Shown here piece by piece: positions 8,387 through 15,794 of a stretch of DNA of 44,860 nucleotides. Each line of letters begins with the position of its first letter. Positions within the stretch are counted from its first letter, which is position 1. Below the pieces are notes generated by a model. That model was not told the DNA's origin and ran no database searches. It saw nothing but the letters and a program-made list of their open reading frames with translations. Made by a program: the position numbers and the translations under genes. Location: NCBI GenBank assembly GCA_031279515.1, contig JAITII010000021.1, positions 1 to 44,860 on the forward strand. The letters are read 5' to 3'. This stretch comes from Deltaproteobacteria bacterium (lineage in GTDB: Bacteria > Desulfobacterota > Desulfarculia > Adiutricales > Adiutricaceae).

Positions 8387-9397
8387 ATGGAACCATATCA
8401 AGGCAATTATCCCCCTCCGGAAGATCCAGGCGGGTATTCATCTGAAAACCTGGTGGTAGTAGAGGCCCCTGAATTTAGGGACATCTTCCGCCACTCGTGG
8501 CCTGTTCTTTGGGAGAAACCCAAGGCGGTTCTTGTATTTGTACTCTTTTTAACCCTCTTACAGTTCGCGGAATCCTATATTTCGGATCTCTTGGTGGAGC
8601 CCTATTCCGAAACTATAAATGCCATGCTCACGGCACCCGACATGGAGAAAGTACAGGTACAAGAGACCTTTTCCAAGCTCATAGACCAATATGGTTCCTG
8701 GCGCCTTCTCATAGCCGCAATCCTACCTTTTTTGCTGCTTCCCCTAATATCTTACTCCTGCAGCAGGGCTGCCCTTTCCATGTGGGACGGCTATGCCCCG
8801 AGCCTTACTGATTTTACCGCGGCTTTTTTTGGCTATTTTAAAGCCTTATTACTTACCATCTGTCTACTTGTATACTGCTTTGTCTTAGGCTTTATCTCCA
8901 GCCTAATGACCTTGCCGGCCCTTGTTATCTATAATCTCACAGGTAGTAATTTTTTGGCCTTAATAATCCTTACAATACTCACCATCTTTCTGTGGATCCG
9001 CTTTATGTGGCCCCTGGTGCGCCGTTTTCTGTTCTTACAGTTCTTTGTCTACTTTAGATTCGTAGATTACCCCGGCGAACCTGGCTTTTTTCGCCAGGCC
9101 TTAGCCATCCACAAAGAGCTGGGCTTATGGCCGCGACACCTTAACTCCATGTTCGGGTATGCCTGCCTCATTGTCATAGGGGTCTTCATACCTATGACGA
9201 TCCTAAATATTATTTTAGAAAGCTTTGTGCCCGTAGAAGTAATTTACATCATTGATTACTTCGTTTTCACCCTGGCCTATCTCTGGATGGTACTTGCGGC
9301 AAGCGGCTTTTACCGCTTGTGCCTCAATCCAATAAATCCAGTAGACCAAGTAAATCCAGCTAAAATTTCGCTGGAAAAGACTAATGCCCCCAGCTAA
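8387..9397 (+). CDS. Multi-pass inner-membrane protein of unknown function
   Basis: 336 residues. A ~45-residue soluble N-terminus rich in Pro/Gly/Glu precedes about six hydrophobic segments: roughly 45-65, 105-130, 155-185, 190-215, 265-290 and 295-320. The layout resembles uncharacterised bacterial DUF975- or glycerophosphodiester-phosphodiesterase-membrane-domain-like proteins, but no diagnostic motif is visible, so no function is assigned. The gene ends 3 bp from the convergent 9401 gene (TAA TAA TTA), leaving no room for a terminator between them. Confidence 0.7.
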   Translation: MEPYQGNYPPPEDPGGYSSENLVVVEAPEFRDIFRHSWPVLWEKPKAVLVFVLFLTLLQFAESYISDLLVEPYSETINAMLTAPDMEKVQVQETFSKLIDQYGSWRLLIAAILPFLLLPLISYSCSRAALSMWDGYAPSLTDFTAAFFGYFKALLLTICLLVYCFVLGFISSLMTLPALVIYNLTGSNFLALIILTILTIFLWIRFMWPLVRRFLFLQFFVYFRFVDYPGEPGFFRQALAIHKELGLWPRHLNSMFGYACLIVIGVFIPMTILNIILESFVPVEVIYIIDYFVFTLAYLWMVLAASGFYRLCLNPINPVDQVNPAKISLEKTNAPS

Positions 9398-9400
9398 TAA

Positions 9401-9715
9401 TTAGGGGTAAGGCTCTATCCTAGACGAGGGTGAAAGTATCTCTTGGATATTTAGAGGCAGCTCGGAAATTTCTATATTCTTGGCTTCTAAGGCTTCCAGG
9501 TAGAGCGCTAGCTGTTCCTCATAGGGCTGACTGCGGTCCAAAACCAGCCAAGGCTCTTTTCTCAAGATGCACTGTCCGCCTTTGAGGCGGAGGCCGGCAT
9601 AGAGCAGCTTTCCGGTAGATACCTTGATGCCCAGCCCCTTGGCCAGACGCTCCAGGGCCAAAAGATTGTCTTTTTGCTGCTTGGGACCTAATGTTCCGTT
9701 TTTGATAAGTGCCAT
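9401..9715 (-). CDS. Small conserved-looking hypothetical protein
   Basis: 104 residues, soluble. The central stretch (LRLKGGQCILRKEPWLVLDRS, then an E-rich helix LALYLEALE) recalls a family of small uncharacterised deltaproteobacterial proteins with a KGG-x-C-x-h motif followed by an Arg-containing strand. This is recollection, not a search result. Starts at ATG 9715; the Shine-Dalgarno sequence is weak. It converges tail-to-tail with the membrane protein gene, and its upstream side carries a 14-bp degenerate tandem repeat. Confidence 0.65.
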   Translation of the reverse strand: MALIKNGTLGPKQQKDNLLALERLAKGLGIKVSTGKLLYAGLRLKGGQCILRKEPWLVLDRSQPYEEQLALYLEALEAKNIEISELPLNIQEILSPSSRIEPYP

Positions 9716-9778
9716 GGAAATGCCTGAATAAAAATACTAACTTAGCTTTCAATCTAACGGATAGGCAGCTTTTTTGCA

Positions 9779-9935
9779 AGCTAGGAGCTGTAAGCTAGGG
9801 GCTGGAAGCTTAAAGCCAGGAGCTGTAAGCCAGGCGCTGTAAGCCAGGCGCTGGAAGCTAGGAGCGGGAAGCTGAAAGCTAGGGGCCAGGCGCTGGAAGC
9901 TAGGAGCTGGAGCCTGGAAGAAGCTAGATGCAGGC
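9779..9935. repeat. Degenerate 14-bp tandem repeat array
   Basis: About nine imperfect copies of AAGCTAGGAGCTGG/T fill the gap between the 9401 and 9998 genes. The variable positions are mainly C/T at position 5 and A/G/C at position 9. A shorter relative (GCTAGGGGCTAGAAG, two copies) occurs at 32990-33028, so this is a dispersed intergenic repeat type in this genome. Confidence 0.85.
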
Positions 9936-9997
9936 TAAAAGAAGAAAAGAAAATGGCTAGAAAGCTAAAAGTGAATTAAAAAAAAGGTAAAGATTTT

Positions 9998-10576
9998 TTA
10001 AAGCTTCCACTCTAGAGGCCCCTGACTATAGAGGTCAGAGCCAAAGAGATCGAAGGCTATGAGGCAGGGAAAGTTCTTTACCTCCAGTCTCAAAAGGGCC
10101 TCAGGACCCAATTCAGGCCAGGCTAAAAGCTCTTTTTTGGTAACCAGGCTCCCGTAGAAGGCCCCGGCCCCGCCCACTGCAGCTAAGTAAAGGGCCCCAT
10201 ACTGAAGTAGGGCCTCCTGGACCTTTTGTGACCTCCTGCCTTTGCCCAACAGGGCCTTTACGCCCCGCTCTAAAAGAGGAATGGTAAAAGCATCCATGCG
10301 GCCACTGGTGGTGGGACCAGCTGCCCCTATGAGCTTTCCGGGGGGTGGGGGACTGGGTCCCATGTAATATATGACTGCCCCCACTGGATCGAAGGGGAGC
10401 TCTTTACCGGAATCTATAAGCTCCACTAGTCTTCTGTGGGCCTGATCCCTAGCGACTATTAAAGTGCCCTCTAAAATAAGCTCTTGCCCAGAGCGAAAGG
10501 AGAAAAGGGGTACTTCTGGGGAGATGGGAGAGTGCAAAATTATGGTCTTGGGGCTTTCTATGGGGGCAGTACTCAT
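9998..10576 (-). CDS. Class I fumarase / L(+)-tartrate dehydratase-type beta subunit, stand-alone
   Basis: 192 residues matching the C-terminal (beta) domain of iron-sulfur hydro-lyases such as two-subunit class I fumarase or TtdB. The hallmark segments are present: GAVIYYMGPSPPP near the start, GPTTSGRMD, the basic KGRRS motif and the glycine-rich VGGAGA. In these enzymes the beta subunit supplies substrate-binding residues and the alpha subunit carries the [4Fe-4S] cluster cysteines. No alpha subunit lies next to it, although alpha and beta genes are usually adjacent. Upstream on the same strand, 59 bp away, is the double-hemerythrin gene. The exact substrate cannot be told from sequence. 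Confidence 0.88.
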   Translation of the reverse strand: MSTAPIESPKTIILHSPISPEVPLFSFRSGQELILEGTLIVARDQAHRRLVELIDSGKELPFDPVGAVIYYMGPSPPPPGKLIGAAGPTTSGRMDAFTIPLLERGVKALLGKGRRSQKVQEALLQYGALYLAAVGGAGAFYGSLVTKKELLAWPELGPEALLRLEVKNFPCLIAFDLFGSDLYSQGPLEWKL

Positions 10577-10635
10577 AAGAGAAAGGCTTGGGTCTTAAAG
10601 AAATCCTTTAGTGCAATAGGCATAGTTTTATTGGC

Positions 10636-12192
10636 TTATTTGATTATATTGCCAGCTTCTGCGTTTCTCTGGATATAGTAGTTGGCAAACTCTTTGTCAT
10701 GGACCATGATGTGCTCTTTGAGCCAGGATGTTGCCACGTTGTTGATGGCCAAGACCACAGAGAGCTTTTCCCCTGAAGTCTTAAACTCATCATAGAGCTT
10801 GGAAAATTTCTGGGTGAAATCCACATGGAGACCGTGGTGGAGGTCATATTTAGGGTAGTGGCTTACCTTCATTAAGGCCTCTTCCATGGAAAAGTGCTTG
10901 ACTACGTAGTTTTTTAAAAACTCCAGGGTGGCGGGTATCCTGTCCTTCTGGGAACTGTCTTTCAGCTTCGCCACCTGGACAAAGAGCTCCATGTGCTGCT
11001 CGTCTATCTTGGGGACCCCGGTCTCTAAGTTTTTGTTCCAAAGGCTGGGTACTGCAGTACTGGCACCTTGCCCTCTCGCTGCTGGCTGCGGGGCCTGGGC
11101 AGTAGAGGATGAGAACCTGGAGCCAGTTGAAGCCTGACTAGTCTTAAAGATACTACTGGATGCCGGTTTTGAGGTAACCCCCAGGGTCCCCGTCCTAAAT
11201 CTGGAAGGCTGAGTGGAAGCAGCAGAATTTTTAAAAATCCCTGACTGCAAGCTGCTTTTAGCGGTTGTTTCCAGGCCACTGGGCTTATTAGGGGTAGTGG
11301 CGCTAAACCTATTGGTGGTGGGAGAAGTGGTAGTCCCTAATCTATTGGTGGCCGGGGAAGTGGTAGTCCCAAACCTATTGGTAGTGGGCGAGGTGGTAGT
11401 CCCTAATCTATTGGTGGCCGGGGAGGTGGTAGTCCCTAACCTATTGGTGGTCGGAGAGGTGGTAGTCCCAAACCTATTGGTGGCCGGAGAGGTGGTAGTC
11501 CCTAACCTATTGGTAGTGGGAGAGGCGGTAGTCCCTAACTTATTGGGAGCCGGAGAGGTGATACGTATTGGAGATGGCCGGGTAACGCTTGTTTTAAAGA
11601 TGCCACTCTCAGATGTCTTTCCCAAAGCCCCTGACTTGTTCCCGAAGATGCTGCCTCCCTTGATGGGGGACTCATGAACTGCATTGCTCCTCAAAGGGCC
11701 AAAATTAGATGCCTTGGAGCCTAAGGTACTGCTTTTGGAGGGGCTACCCAAAAGGCCAGGCTTTGAGAGGTTCTGGAGAGCAAAGCCAGTTGCCGGCTTG
11801 GATTTAGCTTGGGTCTTCTGCAGATAAAAGTTAGCAAACTCCTTATCATGGGTCATGATGTGATCTTTTAACCAAGATATGACCATGTTATTGATAGAAA
11901 AGACAACCTTGGGGTTTTGGCCGGACTTGTACTCGTCATAGAGTTTCTGGAACTTCCTGGAAAAGTCTACGTGGAGACCGTGGTGGAAGGCTGCCTTGGG
12001 ATACTGGCTGGCCCTCTGGAGACCCTCTTCAGCAGTAAAGTGCTTATTCACATAGTTTTTTAGGAACTCCAGGGTAGCCGGTATCCTGTCTTTTTGGGTC
12101 CTGTCCAAAAGCTTGTCAGCTTGAGCAAAAAGCTCTCTGTGCTGCTCATCTATCTGGGGGACACCTGTTTCTAAGTTTTTTGTCCAAAGCAT
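10636..12192 (-). CDS. Double-domain bacteriohemerythrin with repetitive linker
   Basis: 518 residues with two O2-binding di-iron hemerythrin domains. Domain 1 ligands fit the family spacing exactly: H18, H51, E55, H70, H74, H111, D116. Domain 2 has H400, H433, E437, H452, H456, H494, D499. The domains are near-duplicates (LETGVP-IDEQH, RIPATLEFLKNYV in both). They are joined by a ~250-residue Ser/Thr/Pro/Asn linker with seven 11-residue repeats at 220-296. No signal peptide, so probably cytosolic. ATG 12192 follows AAGGAG at 8 nt. A role in O2 delivery, scavenging or sensing is inferred, and it is notable next to an oxygen-sensitive hydro-lyase subunit. Confidence 0.93.
   Translation of the reverse strand: MLWTKNLETGVPQIDEQHRELFAQADKLLDRTQKDRIPATLEFLKNYVNKHFTAEEGLQRASQYPKAAFHHGLHVDFSRKFQKLYDEYKSGQNPKVVFSINNMVISWLKDHIMTHDKEFANFYLQKTQAKSKPATGFALQNLSKPGLLGSPSKSSTLGSKASNFGPLRSNAVHESPIKGGSIFGNKSGALGKTSESGIFKTSVTRPSPIRITSPAPNKLGTTASPTTNRLGTTTSPATNRFGTTTSPTTNRLGTTTSPATNRLGTTTSPTTNRFGTTTSPATNRLGTTTSPTTNRFSATTPNKPSGLETTAKSSLQSGIFKNSAASTQPSRFRTGTLGVTSKPASSSIFKTSQASTGSRFSSSTAQAPQPAARGQGASTAVPSLWNKNLETGVPKIDEQHMELFVQVAKLKDSSQKDRIPATLEFLKNYVVKHFSMEEALMKVSHYPKYDLHHGLHVDFTQKFSKLYDEFKTSGEKLSVVLAINNVATSWLKEHIMVHDKEFANYYIQRNAEAGNIIK
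11305..11535. repeat. 33-bp tandem repeat (seven copies) inside the hemerythrin linker
   Basis: Encodes seven consecutive 11-residue units of the form GTTTSP(A/T)TNR(L/F). The residue after Pro alternates strictly T, A, T, A, T, A, T along the array, so the higher-order unit is 66 bp. This implies expansion by duplication of a two-unit block. Confidence 0.92.
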
Positions 12193-13789
12193 TATATTCT
12201 CCTTAAGGGGGCTGGAGAGTAGGATCCAGGCTCTTTAGGCTGGGAGTCCAGAATTATTTGAAGTATACAAGAGAAGGTGACTTAAGGGTCAACAGATCTA
12301 TGGTTAAATACGCAAATAAAGGCTAAAACCCTTAAGCTATTTCATAGTAACAAAAAAAATAGTTAAGCGCAAGTAAATTTCTTACTTTTCTACTTAAAGC
12401 CTGTAATCCTTTTAAAATAAAGACTCCTTATTGAGCCCTTTTTATTTTCCCTTTAACTAAGGATGCTTTAAGTAAACATTTAAAGGCCAAAACCCTCTTA
12501 TTTTCTCCTATACTTGTAGAACTCCCAGAAGACCTTATTACGATCTTATTTAAAACTTAGCTTTTTATCTTGTCATTATACTTTTTGTGTAAAGAAGGTG
12601 CTCTTGAATATTAAAAGACTTTATTTTTTGCATTTTTTTAAATTCCTTGTTTTGTAGAATAATTGCTTATTGGGGCGCATTTTTAATTTAGTATTAGCCA
12701 GATATAAATATTTATTATCTTAAAACTTTGCTAGTATTTATAAGCTAGTAGCTAAATTTAGTTGCATCATTTCTTAAAAGCTACCCTTTTAAGATCTCTA
12801 TTTTTTATTAAAAAAACCCATGGAAAAAATATCTTGTACTATCTAATTATTCACTAAATGCGCTGTAACCTTGGTTTGCGCCCTTTAGTTTTTTTGAATG
12901 CTTATTTTTTCTTGCCTAAGTTCTAAATCATAAAAGGGATAAAACCCAAATTATCTAAAAATCTTTAAAGGAACTTTCCAAAGGAATGGGTAGTGGGGGA
13001 AATTTCCCTAAAAAAGCGCTAATAAATTTTATCTTTTTCAGACTGCCGCGGAATTTTAGTGCTCTCTAAAATCTTAAATTTTCCAGAAAATGAAAACAAA
13101 TTATCAAAGTCAAGCCAGTAAAATAAGGCACTTTTTTTCCTAAGTTAATGCTCGCCTGTCAATTTCATAAACGCTACTTTTATATTCCCAGAAACGAGTC
13201 TTTAATGTGCTTTGCAGATTTTTCATGTTAAAAAGACTATAATCCTCAAGTTACTTTTAAATTTTGATCTTATTCTTCAATTCTTCCGAAGACATAAAAA
13301 AAATATGAAATCATCAAGACAAACTTGAGATAATATTTGCAGCAATATTATTTTTCCTTAGTCAATATCTACTTTAAATTTTAATTCTAGTAATTAACAC
13401 ATGAATTCCTATTTTTATCCTTTAATTAAGCCCAAAGGCTCTAAGTTAGTCTATTTAAAATTGACGCCAATTATCACTAGAATCAAAAAAAGAAAATGAA
13501 AAAATTAAGAAAACCTTGAAAAAGAAGAGAAAATTTATAAATATGGTTCCATATTATAGAATAATATCTGTACCATTTTTTTTATTTGAGCTGGCAACAT
13601 CTATAAAAAGTCTGAAAAAAGCTGTAGCTATAAGGTAGCGGCCCCAAGCTCTGCAAAATACCCATTATCTTAGTTTCTCGCTAAAAAAATAGATAATAGC
13701 TAGCTAAAAAAAGCTTTCCAAATTAAAGCCCGGGCGCTGGCGAAATTAGTCCAGCTGCCAGATATTTTAGGGCATAACTTAAAATCCCT
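12193..13789. other. 1.6-kb AT-rich intergenic region
   Basis: Very AT-rich, with no ORF of credible length or composition on either strand. Poly-T/poly-A runs are frequent. The left end must contain the promoter of the hemerythrin gene. The right end has a short GC-richer patch near 13727-13765, just downstream of the transposase-like gene's stop. No recognisable gene remnant or RNA was seen. Confidence 0.7.
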
Positions 13790-15028
13790 TTATAGCTCTG
13801 CCATATAACTGAGATTCATTGCCAGGATATTCATGGAGGCCAGCACCTCTCTTAAAAAATTCTTACCGTGACCAAAACGCCTATTAAAGCTAAAACCTAA
13901 CTCCTGCATATGCTCAGGGAAATCAACAGTTTCCAGCTTGTCTATAAAACTGTAAAGCTGGGCATTATGGCTTTCCTCCAGCTTGAGACTAGTTAAAATG
14001 AGGTGTTCCCCACCTTGGCCTCCAGTTACCTTCATAAGATACGCCTGCCTGTTAAAACCCATAAGCCCGTTGGCATAGAGGTCTGGGCCAACATCTAAGG
14101 GCCCCCCGCTAGCTAAAAGGTGGTCATGGGCTGTAGCTATATCAATTTTAGGGGTATCCAAAAGTGACTCTGCTTCTCCAGATCTGGGGTTAAAATAAGG
14201 GTGAGGGATCTTGGCCCTCATGGAAAATAGGGTCTCCGTGTTGGGGATGAGGACAAAGTTATGGCTGGACCCTAAAGCACCCAAGCTCCTAAAAGTACCC
14301 ATACTGCCCCTCAGGATAAAGATAGGCTTTAAGCTGGCAAGTGACTTTTCAAAGCGTTCCAGATAGCGGGTGAGCACCTCAGGGAGCGCTGGGGGCGGGC
14401 CTTTTTCACCCTTGGAGCACAGATAGATCTCCCCTTTACTGTAGCCGTGGTGATCCTCTGGCTGCAAAAACTCCAGGGGCAGCTGGGGGTGGATCAGAGG
14501 AAATTCCCTGTGCACTGCAGAAAACCCCATGAGGGTGTGATAATGCTCAACTAAAAAGGGCTCCAGGCGCTGCAGGTTATACTTACGTGATACACATTTG
14601 GGGCAACGAGATTTAGCCGACTCAAAGTGCCTTGAGATATAAGGTACAATCAAGGTCTGGCCATTTAATTTAAACCCCTCACCCTTGGCGCAAAGGTATC
14701 CGGAAAGGACATCCCAGATAATGGGATCTAAAAGTGTCGGATCTAAACGGTCTAATACGCTGCGTATATGGTTATCCGTGGGCACCCGGTTAAGCTTCCG
14801 TCCAGAAAATGCAGCTTTCAGCATAAGCTCTACTCCCCGGTCCTTACGAAATTCACCTATCTGGTTCACAAAGCGGCTAAGGGAGTTGGATTTTGCATAG
14901 AAGGCGGAAAGGGCAATCATAGCTATTAGGGTAATAGGATAGCTTGTATTTCTGCCCGTACGTTGGTCCGGAATGGCCTTCATAAAGTCCATGACTCGCA
15001 ATAAATATGTGTCCAATAGTCCTTCCAT
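13790..15028 (-). CDS. Transposase-derived protein (ISNCY-like fold) apparently lacking the catalytic triad
   Basis: 412 residues, intact ORF. It aligns by eye along its whole length with a DDE transposase family (IPDPR N-terminus, IPSDNxIRNLLD, LDGTxYF...CPxC, LGDDLY, WKIENENN...FGHGK). Preserved segments: AIPDQRTGRNTSYP (18-31), VPTDNHIRSVLD (82-93), the CPKC zinc-type pair (142-145), PLEFLQPEDHHG (184-195), NFVLIPNTETL (257-267) and RRFGHGKNFL (383-392). The expected acidic residues are gone: the DGT position reads Y130-I-S, the GDD position reads R240-G-S-M, and the Glu of WKIEN falls at T367. No terminal inverted repeats were seen. It is either a domesticated, DNA-binding-only protein or a very degenerate transposase kept open by chance. 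Confidence 0.8.
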   Translation of the reverse strand: MEGLLDTYLLRVMDFMKAIPDQRTGRNTSYPITLIAMIALSAFYAKSNSLSRFVNQIGEFRKDRGVELMLKAAFSGRKLNRVPTDNHIRSVLDRLDPTLLDPIIWDVLSGYLCAKGEGFKLNGQTLIVPYISRHFESAKSRCPKCVSRKYNLQRLEPFLVEHYHTLMGFSAVHREFPLIHPQLPLEFLQPEDHHGYSKGEIYLCSKGEKGPPPALPEVLTRYLERFEKSLASLKPIFILRGSMGTFRSLGALGSSHNFVLIPNTETLFSMRAKIPHPYFNPRSGEAESLLDTPKIDIATAHDHLLASGGPLDVGPDLYANGLMGFNRQAYLMKVTGGQGGEHLILTSLKLEESHNAQLYSFIDKLETVDFPEHMQELGFSFNRRFGHGKNFLREVLASMNILAMNLSYMAEL

Positions 15029-15034
15029 TTATGA

Positions 15035-15063
15035 ATAATAACCTTTTTCGCTTTTTTTGTCAA
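15035..15063 (-). promoter_or_regulatory. Consensus sigma-70 promoter of the transposase-derived gene
   Basis: On the minus strand TTGACA (15063-15058), a 17-bp spacer, and TATTAT (15040-15035). The -10 ends 7 nt before the A of the ATG at 15028, so the expected transcription start coincides with the start codon. The mRNA would be leaderless or nearly so. Confidence 0.75.
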
Positions 15064-15238
15064 CATTTCTTTCCCTTGTAAAATCTACACTATCGCCCTT
15101 TTTATGGAATTTCCCAAATTTCACACTTAAAAATTTCAGCTCTACCCAGAAACCCTCCTTTAAAGCTGTGGCAAATTTAAAAAATTGAAAGTTTTGCCCT
15201 GGCCAAAAGAGGCGCATTTTTTTTTCCAGTGAAAATTC

Positions 15239-15247
15239 TGCTATAAT
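15239..15247 (+). promoter_or_regulatory. Extended -10 promoter of the HIT-mutS-amidase operon
   Basis: TGCTATAAT at 15239-15247 is an extended -10 element with a perfect TATAAT. The -35 region is a T-run without a good match. It lies about 60 bp before the HIT start codon. Confidence 0.6.
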
Positions 15248-15308
15248 GGCAACATGTTAAAGCAAGTTCCATTTCCCACCACTTTCATCTCTAGCTACAG
15301 GAGGCCTC

Positions 15309-15794
15309 ATGGTTGAAACCCTTTGGGCGCCCTGGCGCATGGAATATATTCTATCTCCCAAAAGCGGGGACGGATGCGTCTTCTGCCTTCCAGAAAATCA
15401 CCTAGGACCCCTCCCCTCTAGGTTGGTCCTCTGCTCCGACAAGCTGGTCTTTCTGGTAATGAACCGTTACCCCTATAATAATGCCCACCTCTTAGCAGCT
15501 CCCAGAAGGCATGTGGCCACCCTTTCCGAGGCCACGTCCGAGGAAAGGGGCGCTCTTATTGATCTAGTTGCCAGGGCAACTGATGTTCTCACCAAGTATT
15601 GCCACCCGGATGGATTCAATATTGGCATCAACCAGGGCTTGGTTGCAGGCGCAGGTGTTGCCGATCACCTCCACATGCACGTAACCCCCCGCTTCAATGG
15701 CGACACAAATTACATGACAGTCTTAGGGGAGACCCGGGTCATCCCAGAGCATATCCTTAAGACTTATGAAAAACTTCTGGGTCTATTTTCTTGA
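15309..15794 (+). CDS. HIT-family nucleotide hydrolase/phosphorylase
   Basis: 161 residues of the histidine-triad superfamily, which cleaves nucleoside phosphoesters and anhydrides such as Ap4A or AMP conjugates in the cytosol. The triad is H120-L-H122-M-H124. The N-terminal WAPWRMEYI and the CVFCLP motif (C-x-x-C) are typical of the Ap4A-hydrolase-like HIT branch common in Deltaproteobacteria. MNRYPYNNAHLL is the conserved strand-helix segment. ATG 15309 is preceded by a strong AGGAGG at about 5 nt. First gene of a plus-strand operon; its TGA overlaps the TTG start of mutS. Substrate not determinable. Confidence 0.93.
   Translation: MVETLWAPWRMEYILSPKSGDGCVFCLPENHLGPLPSRLVLCSDKLVFLVMNRYPYNNAHLLAAPRRHVATLSEATSEERGALIDLVARATDVLTKYCHPDGFNIGINQGLVAGAGVADHLHMHVTPRFNGDTNYMTVLGETRVIPEHILKTYEKLLGLFS

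Noticed and set aside
11213..11677. Plus-strand Val/Leu-rich ORF with a repeated VVPNLLV unit
   Set aside because: It is the antisense shadow of the 33-bp repeats in the hemerythrin linker, whose coding strand has intact di-iron ligands.
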